Shown: positions 8,084 to 15,820 of the stretch, piece by piece | Layout: every line of letters starts with the position of its first letter | Numbering within the stretch: position 1 is the stretch's first letter | Assembly: GCF_003095395.1 (NCBI RefSeq) | Contig: NZ_QEIJ01000002.1 | Coordinates: 434,001 to 498,000, forward strand | Reading direction: 5' to 3' | Origin: Microbacterium sp. Gd 4-13 | GTDB taxonomy: Bacteria > Actinomycetota > Actinomycetes > Actinomycetales > Microbacteriaceae | Length of the DNA stretch: 64,000 nt | Translations under genes and position numbers: made by a program | The notes under the pieces: generated by a model | The model's input: only the letters and a program-made list of their open reading frames with translations | Told to the model about the DNA's origin: nothing | The model's database searches: none

Positions 8084-9451
8084 GTGGCGGACGAATCGAT
8101 CGAACCGGCGCGCATTCACGCGATCAGTGAGCAACGGTTCAACGCGCACGTGGTCTGGGCTAGGGGCGCGGGGCCAGTGGTCCCGATCAAAGAGGTGGAG
8201 TGGCTAGAGATCAAGCCGGGACGTGTCCTCGGGACACTGTTCGTTGATCTTACTGATCAGGAACTGCACAGCGCCGTAATTGCGCCCGACCTAGCTGGTC
8301 GGTATCGAGCAGTTGACATTCTGGGTCCGCACTCCAATGTCCGTGAAGCCGCACACAAGACGGCAGAAAGCATGGCTCGCGTTCATAACGACTACGACGC
8401 GGAGCGAGCCCAAGGCGACGAGAAGGCATCCGAGAACTTCTTTGCTGCGGCCGCGAACGAGAGCAAGCTCCATACTCGGTACACGTATCTTCGCGATCAG
8501 ACAAGCGCGGTGGCAGCGCGACGTCTCATCGAAATTGCGATGCGCTGGTATGAGAACCAGGACGGAACGTTTGTTGAGCAATTTCAGACGACCGCCTTCG
8601 ATGCTCGAATCTGGGAACTCTATCTATGGGCCATGCTGCGGGAGTCAGGGTTTAGGGTTGATCAACCGAAGCCTGCGCCAGACTTCCTCGCTCGCGGCCT
8701 CCTTGGAGACTTCTACGTCGAGGCGACCACGGCGAACCCTCCGCCAGCGGACAAGGTCGTTCCGCTTCCCCGGTCCGAAGAGGCCATCTTCGATTATGTC
8801 CACAATTACTTGCCGACTCGCTTCTCTGGCCCGCTCGACGCGAAGCTTAGGAAGCGCTACTGGGAGCGCGCCGGCGCCGAGGCCATTCCATTCGTCATCG
8901 CGGTCCAGGACTTTCACCAAGACCTTTCGATGACATGGAGTCAGTCCGCCCTCTACGAGTATCTGTACGGAGTGCGAATCGACGAAGTCGAGTCGAACGG
9001 CAAGGTACAGAAGGTCGAGGTGCCCGTGGCAGATCTCAAGTGGGGCGATAAGAAACTCCCGTCGGGCTTCTTTAAGCTCCCGGACTCCGAGCACATCAGC
9101 GCAGTCGCGTTCAACGCCGCCGGGACACTCAGTAAGTTCAATCGCATGGGTATAGCGGCGGGCTTCGGCGATTCGTCCGTGACCGCGCAGCACGAAGGGA
9201 CTCGCTTCTCGAAAGACAACACTGGCGAGACCCAGCGGTTCTCGCAGCCGGTAACGGAGGAATCCGAAGAAGATTGGATCGACGGCCTGACAGTGTTCCA
9301 CAACCCGAATGCACTCCACCCGCTCCCTTTCGAAGGTCTACCTGGAGCTGCGCACGTCTTCGAGGAGAACGGCATCCGCACTCAGTTTGCTCCGGCGGGC
9401 CACCTTGTCTCTAGCACTACGAAGTTGATCGTCAGGGTGGGTTCCGCTTAG
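8084..9451 (+). CDS. Putative PD-(D/E)XK-like nuclease, 455 aa
   Basis: The GTG at 8084 is preceded by AGAGAGGA at good spacing. No named family is certain. The middle contains FDARIWELYLWAMLRESGF (~172-190), then PAPDFLARGLLGDFYVEATT (~197-216). A helix with Glu178, then Asp200 and the Glu213-x-Thr strand has the layout of a restriction-endonuclease-like (PD-(D/E)XK) core with Thr in place of the usual Lys. The first ~100 residues form a separate beta-rich region and a coiled segment follows. It lies 118 bases upstream of the methyltransferase and may belong to the same defence cluster. The nuclease call is inference. Confidence 0.45.
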   Translation: MADESIEPARIHAISEQRFNAHVVWARGAGPVVPIKEVEWLEIKPGRVLGTLFVDLTDQELHSAVIAPDLAGRYRAVDILGPHSNVREAAHKTAESMARVHNDYDAERAQGDEKASENFFAAAANESKLHTRYTYLRDQTSAVAARRLIEIAMRWYENQDGTFVEQFQTTAFDARIWELYLWAMLRESGFRVDQPKPAPDFLARGLLGDFYVEATTANPPPADKVVPLPRSEEAIFDYVHNYLPTRFSGPLDAKLRKRYWERAGAEAIPFVIAVQDFHQDLSMTWSQSALYEYLYGVRIDEVESNGKVQKVEVPVADLKWGDKKLPSGFFKLPDSEHISAVAFNAAGTLSKFNRMGIAAGFGDSSVTAQHEGTRFSKDNTGETQRFSQPVTEESEEDWIDGLTVFHNPNALHPLPFEGLPGAAHVFEENGIRTQFAPAGHLVSSTTKLIVRVGSA

Positions 9452-9538
9452 CTGCGCGCACCGACGAGCGTGGTCCAGAGAGCGCCGTCGCGCAGATGTG
9501 GCGGAGCGCCATGCCCCGTGTCGGTGGGCCCCGGGTAA

Positions 9539-9551
9539 CCTCTTTGAGAGG
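9539..9551 (+). promoter_or_regulatory. Small inverted repeat before methyltransferase gene
   Basis: CCTCT-TTG-AGAGG lies 18 bases before the methyltransferase start and just ahead of its GAAGGGCGGG ribosome-binding region. It could modulate translation or bind an autoregulator; no more can be said. Confidence 0.3.
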
Positions 9552-9569
9552 AAGGGCGGGTAGGCAAAC

Positions 9570-10538
9570 ATGGCGCTCACATCGGTAGAAATTTGTGCAG
9601 GCGCGGGCGGTCAGGCTCTAGGCCTCGAGCAGGCCGGATTCGAACACCTCGCCGCTGTCGAAATCGACGCACACGCGTGCAACACGCTTCGCGCGAACCG
9701 TCCGGAGTGGAACGTGGTCGAGGGTGATGTTGTCCGCTGGATCAAGGACCACGCCCACGAGTACGAGGGTGTGGACCTCGTCGCGGGTGGCGTTCCGTGC
9801 CCGCCGTTCTCAAAGGCGGGCAAGCAACTGGGAGCGTCTGATGAGCGCGACCTCTTCCCCGCGATGCTCGACCTGGTGAAAGTCACGCACCCGAAGGCTG
9901 TGATGATCGAGAACGTTCGAGGTCTGCTCGACCCGGTTTTCGAGGACTACCGTGCGGCGGTCACGCACAAGCTGCGCACGATGGGCTACACAACGCAGTG
10001 GCGTTTGCTTCAGGCTGCTGACTACGGAGTCGCTCAGCTCCGTCCCCGCGTCATTGCCGTGGCTGTTCGCGACGACCTGGGCGCGGGCGTGTTCAACTAT
10101 CCGGCTCCGCGCCGCGAGGACGCTCCGACTGTCGGCACCCTATTGCATGACCTGATGTCAGCGAATGGGTGGGAGGGCGCGGATGCATGGAAGGCTCGCG
10201 CTAACCGCATCGCCCCTACTCTCGTCGGCGGCTCGAAGAAGCACGGCGGTCCGGACCTCGGCCCTACCCGCGCTCGTCGCGCGTGGGCCGAACTTGGCGT
10301 GAACGGCTCGACCATCGCCGAGGAAGCTCCGGAACCTGGCTTCGAGGGTGACCCCCGATTGACGGTTCGCATGGCGGCACGCGTGCAGGGCTTCCCGGAT
10401 GACTGGCACATCACGGGGGCGAAGACAAACGCCTATCGCCAAGTCGGCAACGCGTTTCCGCCGCCCGTCGCGAAGGCCGTGGGTCTGCAAATCGCCGAGG
10501 TGCTCGCGTCGGCGAATATTGGGTCCGTCGCCGCATGA
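9570..10538 (+). CDS. DNA (cytosine-5-)-methyltransferase, NgoMIV/GCCGGC-type partner
   Basis: Transfers a methyl group to C5 of cytosine in DNA. Visible motifs are motif I EICAGAGGQALGLEQAGF (7-24), the catalytic PCPPFS with Cys77 (~76-81), motif VI IENVRGL (~113-119), the motif VIII-like QLRPRVIAV, and motifs IX/X RMAARVQGFPDD and YRQVGNAFPPPVA near the end. The 322-residue length is normal for a type II m5C enzyme. The ATG has GAAGGGCGGG upstream. The last four bases (ATGA) overlap the restriction endonuclease, so the specificity is inferred from that partner as GCCGGC. Confidence 0.93.
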   Translation: MALTSVEICAGAGGQALGLEQAGFEHLAAVEIDAHACNTLRANRPEWNVVEGDVVRWIKDHAHEYEGVDLVAGGVPCPPFSKAGKQLGASDERDLFPAMLDLVKVTHPKAVMIENVRGLLDPVFEDYRAAVTHKLRTMGYTTQWRLLQAADYGVAQLRPRVIAVAVRDDLGAGVFNYPAPRREDAPTVGTLLHDLMSANGWEGADAWKARANRIAPTLVGGSKKHGGPDLGPTRARRAWAELGVNGSTIAEEAPEPGFEGDPRLTVRMAARVQGFPDDWHITGAKTNAYRQVGNAFPPPVAKAVGLQIAEVLASANIGSVAA

Positions 10539-11413
10539 CCGAAGACAAGAGTCAGGCCTTCCTCGCTCAGGCTCGTCGCGACTTTCACGCTGCACTGCTC
10601 GCAAGCGGTGTGCTCACGGTCAACGACAAGGGCGTCGCAAGCAACGCGGACGGCAGCCAACGGTCGAGCGTCGCGTACGCAAAGCGCATCGCAGAATCGC
10701 TGTTAGTTGAGACCATCGGAGAACGGCTCGCAGGTCAGACCTCGGGCGGGGAGTTCGAGACAGCATGCGCCGACTTCGTGCGCACCACGTTCCTCCGCCT
10801 CGGCATGCTGCGCCCCGGCGATTGGTCCGTGACGAAGGTTGCGGGACGGAAGAGCACCGAGTACATCGCGAAGTATGACCAGTACTCCCACCTTTTCGAC
10901 CTCGACGTAGCGGTCAAGCAGAACCCGGAACTTCGAGCCATCCTCGGCAACGCGTACGTCATCGCGCCCGATGTCGTTGTAGTTCGTCAGCCCGTCGAAG
11001 ACGACGTCATCAACGAGAACGAACTCATCGTCGATGCGAGCGTCGGCCGACTCGCATCCATACGGCGGGCGAACCAGGAACGCGGCATCCTCCACGCCGT
11101 CATCTCCTGCAAGTGGACGCTCCGCTCGGACCGCGCTCAGAATGCTCGTTCCGAGTCGCTGAACCTGATTCGCAACCGCAAGGGGCGACTCCCACATATC
11201 GCCGTCGTCACGGCGGAACCGTCGCCGTCGCGCCTCGCCTCCCTCGCGCTCGGTACCGGCGATATCGATACGCTCTATCACTTCGCGTTGCCTGAACTCA
11301 TTGAGGCCGTGCACGCAGAGGACAACGATGAGGCCATCTCGATGCTCGACACGATGGTGAGCGGTAAGCGTCTAAAAGACATTGCCGACCTGCCGCTCGA
11401 CCTGGCTATTTAA
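10535..11413 (+). CDS. NgoMIV family type II restriction endonuclease (predicted GCCGGC)
   Basis: The sequence VISCKWTLRSDRAQNARSE is the hallmark of the NgoMIV family. Ser191-Cys192-Lys193 corresponds to the Ser185-Cys186-Lys187 motif of NgoMIV; Asp146 (in APDVVVV), Glu73 and Glu207 line up with its other metal-binding residues (Asp140, Glu70, Glu201) at nearly constant offset. NgoMIV is a tetrameric type IIF enzyme cutting G^CCGGC. At 292 residues the protein is full length. It is translationally coupled to the methyltransferase by an ATGA overlap, and the HNH gene follows three bases after its stop. Confidence 0.9.
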   Translation: MTEDKSQAFLAQARRDFHAALLASGVLTVNDKGVASNADGSQRSSVAYAKRIAESLLVETIGERLAGQTSGGEFETACADFVRTTFLRLGMLRPGDWSVTKVAGRKSTEYIAKYDQYSHLFDLDVAVKQNPELRAILGNAYVIAPDVVVVRQPVEDDVINENELIVDASVGRLASIRRANQERGILHAVISCKWTLRSDRAQNARSESLNLIRNRKGRLPHIAVVTAEPSPSRLASLALGTGDIDTLYHFALPELIEAVHAEDNDEAISMLDTMVSGKRLKDIADLPLDLAI

Positions 11414-11416
11414 CCC

Positions 11417-12133
11417 GTGGTCGATTGGGTCTACGACGAGCTGGTACTTGCCGCTGACCTCGTGAGCCGGAACGGCTGGACCGGCGTGCGCGCTGCGTCG
11501 CCTGAAGCCCGGTCGCTCTCAGCCCTGCTGCGCCGCGGCCAACTCCACGGCGGAGAGCAGTTGCCAGCCAACTTCAGGAGCGGGTCCAGCATTCAGCGGA
11601 AGACCTACGACCTCGCGACGGCCGACGAAGCATACGCCGGGAAGCCGACGCGAGGCGGGCGACTCGACGCACTTGTCATCTCGGCCTTCCGTGCTGACAT
11701 CACGGAGATGCAAGCGCGCGCCGCTGCGATAGGCACAGCCCTCAACGCCGGTGAGACGCTGCCTCTGGAGCCGGATGAGGTTGATGATGTGTCCGTGCGC
11801 GAGGGCGGAATCCTCGAACACATTGCGCGGCGGCGCGAGCGTGACCGGGGGCTTCGCTCGCGAAAGCTACGCGCGGTTTTAGACGGGGGCGGACTCATCG
11901 CGTGCGAGGTCTGCGGCTTCGACTTCGGGCAGGTCTACGGTGAACGGGGCGAAGGGTATATCGAGGTGCATCACGTGCGTCCGCTGCACGTTAGCGGTGA
12001 GACGGATACGAAACTCGACGACCTTGCATTGCTCTGTGCGAACTGTCACCGAGTGTGCCACCGTGGTGCGTGGATCACGCCTGCCGAGGTTCGGTTGCTG
12101 GTCACCGCCGCCGAGAAGACGTCTGCCCTCTAG
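11417..12133 (+). CDS. HNH endonuclease coupled to the restriction-modification operon
   Basis: The C-terminal half is an HNH nuclease: CEVCGF (Cys163/Cys166), VHHVRPL (His185-His186), then CANCHRVCH (Cys207/Cys210, His211). The N-terminal ~100 residues, with NFRSGSSIQRK and GKPTRGGRLD, match the accessory domain found in many HNH proteins of defence islands. The GTG start lies three bases after the endonuclease stop, so it is part of the operon. It may cut modified DNA, act as a nicking or repair enzyme, or be a second restriction activity; which of these is unknown. Confidence 0.85.
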   Translation: MVDWVYDELVLAADLVSRNGWTGVRAASPEARSLSALLRRGQLHGGEQLPANFRSGSSIQRKTYDLATADEAYAGKPTRGGRLDALVISAFRADITEMQARAAAIGTALNAGETLPLEPDEVDDVSVREGGILEHIARRRERDRGLRSRKLRAVLDGGGLIACEVCGFDFGQVYGERGEGYIEVHHVRPLHVSGETDTKLDDLALLCANCHRVCHRGAWITPAEVRLLVTAAEKTSAL

Positions 12134-12486
12134 ATTCGGGGCGACAATCAGCCCTGTCTAGCATACGGAGGGGTGGCGCGCGCTCGATCTGGATGTCTCC
12201 GCCGTTGAAGACCCACGACACCTCGATGACGTCGCCCGTGTTCGACGCGACTTGATAACTGTCCTCCGACACGGCGTTGGTCTGAGTCCACTCGCCGGTC
12301 GGGTCGACGGGCTCGACGACCTCCGGCTTGGGCTTCTCCTCGGCGATCTCAGGCGTGGACGACTCGACCGTGCCCCTGGGCTCGGCCCCGGTGCTCGCCC
12401 GGCTGTCGGCGGAGCATCCGCTGAGCCCCGAGGCTCAGCAGCGCTAGGAGTCCAACGGCAATTCGTGCGTTAGGGGTCTTGTTCAT
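12102..12486 (-). pseudogene. Frameshifted and 3'-truncated lipoprotein gene
   Basis: From the ATG at 12486 the minus strand codes MNKTPNARIAVGLLALLSLG, a signal peptide, and then loses frame at a run of four G. Skipping one G restores LSLGLSGCSADS, a textbook lipobox with Cys, followed by an acidic linker and GEWTQTNAVSEDSYQVASNT and VSWVFNGGD, which resembles a family of actinobacterial secreted lipoproteins. That family normally continues well past the GGD segment; here the frame runs on with unrelated residues into the HNH gene and stops at 12102. The gene is thus broken twice. An inverted repeat (gctgagcc/ggctcagc) surrounds the indel. Confidence 0.7.
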
Positions 12487-12609
12487 GGCGTTCCCCCTGT
12501 GGCTTGAATCTGCCGGTTCGACCATAGGTGGGACGCCGGGGGGATCACGTCGCCGAAGCCCGGTCGTTACAGCCCCAACTGTTGGCTTTAGCGCGCTACG
12601 GTCGCAACC

Positions 12610-13530
12610 ATGCGTAACCTCCTCGAAGGCTGGTGCCCCCGCGGCCCGTCAATCGATGAGGCGGCGCACACGCTCCCGGCCCCGACTATGCCGTGGTGGG
12701 AGAGTGACGAGTTCGTCGGTTGCCCCTCTGACGACTGGCGTGCCGCCCTGTACGCCTGGGTGCTCACCGGCCTGACGCCCGAGCGCCGCGACACCAAGGG
12801 TGCGGGTGACGGCTTGGTCGACCTGCTTCTGCGTCCCGAGCAGGGCCCGCCCCAGCCGCTGGAAGTGCTGTCGACCATTGATCCGGCGTACCAGGCGGCC
12901 GTTCCGCACGCCTTGGCACTCATTGCCGAATTGAACGGCGATGACCCGCCCCCGCGACTGATTCCCGTGAGCCTCGGACGCGAATGGCGGCCACCGCTGA
13001 CGAAGAAAGACGCGGCGACCCGGAAGCGGTGGCGTGCTGCGGTGGAGCGTGCCCGGAATGATGCCCAGACGGGGGACCTGAGTGCCGACACGGTCGCCGA
13101 GCTGCAGGCGGTCTTTCCGGGCCTCGAGGTGGGCCAATGGGTGGGCGAGATAGAGTCGGGCGGTTTCAAACTGAGCTCATGGAACGCCGCTGTGGCACCC
13201 TCAGGCGACGTGCCGTACCTCGACCGGCTCACCACCTACCTTTCGACCGATCGACAGGCTGTGCGGCATGTCGACAAGCTCAGGCGAGAGGCTGAGACGC
13301 TCGGAGCAGAGCGAACGCACCTTTTCCTGCTGGTCGCATCCTCGGGAACGTGGGGGAATCTCCTGCCGACGTCTCCAAGTTGGTTTACGGAGGGAGTCTT
13401 CGTAGCGCCGGACGGCCTCACCGACATCTGGATGGACGGCGGGACGGGCTATCTAATGCGATGGCGGCGTGAAGACGGCTGGAGCTACCACGAGACCGAG
13501 AGCAAGTCCCGCGACACCTCTCACCCGTGA
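12610..13530 (+). CDS. Unknown protein, 306 aa
   Basis: The ATG at 12610 opens a 306-codon frame with normal high-GC codon use. I do not recognise a domain. The N-terminus has many Trp and Pro residues (PWWESDEFVG, DDWRAALYAWVLTGL); the C-terminal ~90 residues hold beta-type hydrophobic stretches such as THLFLLVASSGTWGNLLP and YLMRWRREDGWSYHE, which suggest a separate small domain. It sits between the broken lipoprotein and a small antisense gene that it overlaps by ten bases. Confidence 0.6.
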   Translation: MRNLLEGWCPRGPSIDEAAHTLPAPTMPWWESDEFVGCPSDDWRAALYAWVLTGLTPERRDTKGAGDGLVDLLLRPEQGPPQPLEVLSTIDPAYQAAVPHALALIAELNGDDPPPRLIPVSLGREWRPPLTKKDAATRKRWRAAVERARNDAQTGDLSADTVAELQAVFPGLEVGQWVGEIESGGFKLSSWNAAVAPSGDVPYLDRLTTYLSTDRQAVRHVDKLRREAETLGAERTHLFLLVASSGTWGNLLPTSPSWFTEGVFVAPDGLTDIWMDGGTGYLMRWRREDGWSYHETESKSRDTSHP

Positions 13531-13814
13531 CGCAGGATGGTGAGAGTTCCCGCCGTGTCGGCCTCGGGCATGTTGCGGCGGTTGCCCGGCCCTAACGAAT
13601 AATCGCCGATCGTCACGAGGGCCTCGATCACTACACGCCGCCTGCACGTTGGCAGCGCGACCAAGTCCCCCAGCGGCTCAACGACGGCCTCGGTGATCTC
13701 ATCGGCGTTCAGGTCGGCGGCGAGGGGATATCGCCGCACGCTGGCTTGTTCTATCTGGACCACGAGCTTTACCCAGCCCGTCGACACCCCCGTGTTCGCA
13801 TGCGTCGGCTTCAT
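13521..13814 (-). CDS. Possible small protein, ~97 aa
   Basis: A minus-strand frame from ATG 13814 (MKPTHANTG) reads well in the middle (IEQASVRRYPLAADLNADEI, then EALVTIGDYSLGPGNRRNMP). It fills an otherwise empty 330-bp gap and lies divergent to the RES gene, converging on and slightly overlapping the 306-aa gene. It has no recognised family, no strong ribosome-binding site and an uncertain start. Confidence 0.35.
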   Translation of the reverse strand: MKPTHANTGVSTGWVKLVVQIEQASVRRYPLAADLNADEITEAVVEPLGDLVALPTCRRRVVIEALVTIGDYSLGPGNRRNMPEADTAGTLTILRHG

Positions 13815-13861
13815 TCGATGGCACCGCACGGACGGTTGAAGACATCGGGCAGGATCGGTTC

Positions 13862-15112
13862 ATGGAGTTCGACGTGGTTGCCTGGACCGACGAAACGATG
13901 TGCCTTGCCCATATCCAGGACGCGCACCTCTTGCGTCGACTGGAATCGTCAGCGGAGGAGGGCGAGTGCACCATCTGCGCGAGCAAGAGCCTCACCTCGT
14001 CAGGGCCGGTCGTGAACCTGGAGCACTTCGCGCGCGTGGTCTTGCGGGTGATGGCCGAGCGCTTCGACCACGAGGGATTCGTGATAGAGCGCGAGCAGAT
14101 GTTGCAGCCGATGAACAACGACGAGGTTGTGGCATCTCTTCTTGATGGGAAGGTTGAATTCGACGCCTTTGACCAGGTGGTTTCCTTGACGGCGGAACTC
14201 ATCCAGGAGGAAAGAGACTGGTTCGTCCCATATGACCTCGACCACGAGGCGGGTATCCAGTTCGAGTGGGACGACTTCGAGTACAGCGTGAAGCACGTGT
14301 CACGGCTGCTGATTCCGCCGAGAAGCGCGAGGCCAGAGACCGCGCCTGAGAAGAACCACGCGTTCGTGAGTTCACTGCTCGTGTTCGCCGAAGAGCGAGC
14401 GGGTTTGGTTCGGACACTGGAAGCCGGAACGGAACTGTACCGCGCACGTATCGAGCGTGATGCCAGACGGTTCGAGAAGAGTGTTCGCGCCGACGCGGCG
14501 AAGGAACTCCGCCCTGCCCCGCTTGAAAAAGTAGGCGCAGGCCGCATGAACCCGCAAGGAGTGCCTGTTCTCTACGTGGCTCTGGACCCGGAGACGGCTG
14601 CCGCTGAAGTGGCTTCCCACAGCCCATACGACGAGGCGGTGGTTGGAACTTTCATCCTTCAGGAACCGCTCCGCATTCTGGACCTCGCTACCATCCCTGC
14701 ACCGCGCAGTGAGTTCGACGACACGTATGAGGAGGGGGACGCCCGGCTGAACTCACTCAGTTTCTATGTGGACCGCATCACACGTCCGGTCATTCTTGAT
14801 GACCAGCACCCGGTGGACTATGCGCCGACGCAGGTCCTGACGGACTATTTCCGCTGGGCTTCAGAGCCCCGACTCGACGGTATCGCCTACCCCTCGCGCA
14901 TCCACGGTGGGACGAACGTCGTGTTCTTCTTCGGAGACAAGATCTGGTTCGAGCAGGCCGGTGTTGATGCGTCTCGGTCGTTGGCCGGACACAAGCGTTG
15001 GGCCGAGCGCGGGAATGACGCGCCCATCTTCGTCATCGACCCCACCACCGTCAGGCGGTACCGGGTGGGCCGCAGGCTGACGGTTGAGCGGACGAAGATG
15101 TGGGGGCAATGA
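13862..15112 (+). CDS. RES-domain protein with HEPN/RES-type N-terminal region
   Basis: The C-terminal half is a RES domain, a fold of NAD+ phosphorylase toxins: ELYRARI (~191-197), then AGRMNPQGVPVLYVALDPET (~226-245) with the conserved Arg, Asn, Gly, Tyr and Ala/Glu pattern. The first ~180 residues are a helical region with an early CTIC motif (Cys36/Cys39), as in RES proteins that carry an extra N-terminal module. RES toxins in RES-Xre modules deplete NAD+; the longer version with an N-terminal domain appears alone in defence islands. No Xre antitoxin is directly adjacent: the nearest XRE gene (15493-15723) is 380 bases away, on the opposite strand. Confidence 0.8.
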   Translation: MEFDVVAWTDETMCLAHIQDAHLLRRLESSAEEGECTICASKSLTSSGPVVNLEHFARVVLRVMAERFDHEGFVIEREQMLQPMNNDEVVASLLDGKVEFDAFDQVVSLTAELIQEERDWFVPYDLDHEAGIQFEWDDFEYSVKHVSRLLIPPRSARPETAPEKNHAFVSSLLVFAEERAGLVRTLEAGTELYRARIERDARRFEKSVRADAAKELRPAPLEKVGAGRMNPQGVPVLYVALDPETAAAEVASHSPYDEAVVGTFILQEPLRILDLATIPAPRSEFDDTYEEGDARLNSLSFYVDRITRPVILDDQHPVDYAPTQVLTDYFRWASEPRLDGIAYPSRIHGGTNVVFFFGDKIWFEQAGVDASRSLAGHKRWAERGNDAPIFVIDPTTVRRYRVGRRLTVERTKMWGQ

Positions 15113-15492
15113 GGCGTGAGTCTCACCGGGACGAGGCTTACAGCCACACTCTGCCCCGTGGTCGATAAGCCCGGGGCAATCGAGCCTGCGCCCTTCGCAC
15201 CCTTCGCACGCTTCGAAGATGACAGGGATTGGCTACAGCTTCGGGTGCTCACCGTTGGCATCTGTAGTGCTTCCATATCCGAGCGAGTGCAACTGCGGTT
15301 CTGTGCTCCACCACGGTTCATCGAAGGACGGACCGAGGGTGACTAGTTCTCCGCGCATGTAGAGACGGTACCGACCGCAGCGATTGCCCGCTTCAGTTCT
15401 CCACACGCGCCGCCTGCGGCTTCCGTTGTGGCGGCATCACACCAGAACTGTGCGCACCCATAAGGGAAGGCGCGATAAGGCGAGGCGCGCAC
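15113..15492. other. 380-bp gap with no convincing gene
   Basis: A GTG-started frame (15116-15346, 76 codons, beginning MSLTGTRLTATLCPVVDKPG) lies directly after the RES gene and could be a small coupled protein. It has no recognisable family and an odd composition, so I do not call it. The remainder to 15492 shows only short GC-rich frames. Confidence 0.3.
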
Positions 15493-15723
15493 CTACTCGA
15501 CGTCTTCAAGGAGCAAACTCGGTCGCACCCTCAAGGCCCGGGCGACCAGCACGTATTTTGATATGCCGGTGTCAGATTCGCCACGTTCCATCCGCGCAAC
15601 CTGAGCCACCGCCACCCCTGACACGTTGGCGAGCGCCTCCTGGGTCAGCTCGCGGCGAGCGCGCTCGGCCTTGATGTTCCTACCGATCTGCCGCAGAACG
15701 TCGCCCGTCTCCGTGTTTGCCAT
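15493..15723 (-). CDS. XRE-family helix-turn-helix regulator
   Basis: A 76-residue protein from ATG 15723 (MANTETGD) consisting almost only of an HTH_3 domain: IGRNIKAERARRELTQEALA, then SGVAVAQVARMERGES and an RVRPSLLL tail. Size and layout match restriction-modification controller (C) proteins and small Cro-like repressors. It is divergent from the EVE-like nuclease gene, and two palindromes lie between the two starts, so it very probably controls that gene and itself. The frame is open upstream to 15831, but that would overlap the divergent gene. Confidence 0.8.
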   Translation of the reverse strand: MANTETGDVLRQIGRNIKAERARRELTQEALANVSGVAVAQVARMERGESDTGISKYVLVARALRVRPSLLLEDVE

Positions 15724-15742
15724 CCCTTCAAGGCTCGTTGGA

Positions 15743-15779
15743 AGCGATGCGTCGCTACAGAGCGAATGCGATGTCGCAT
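15743..15779. promoter_or_regulatory. Two tandem palindromes, candidate operators for the XRE regulator
   Basis: AGCGA-TGCG-TCGCT (15743-15756) and ATGCGA-TG-TCGCAT (15766-15779) are centred 23 bases apart, about two helical turns, in the 97-bp divergent intergenic region. This is the layout expected for cooperative dimer binding by a C-protein-like regulator. Confidence 0.55.
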
Positions 15780-15820
15780 GAATCAAATATGTTGTGTCTG
15801 TCGAATTGACTGGGGGCAAC

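Noticed and set aside
15794..15820. A longer start for the EVE-like protein (MSVELTGGN)
   Set aside because: The ATG at 15821 has a GGGGG ribosome site at proper spacing, while the upstream start has none and would shorten the control region.
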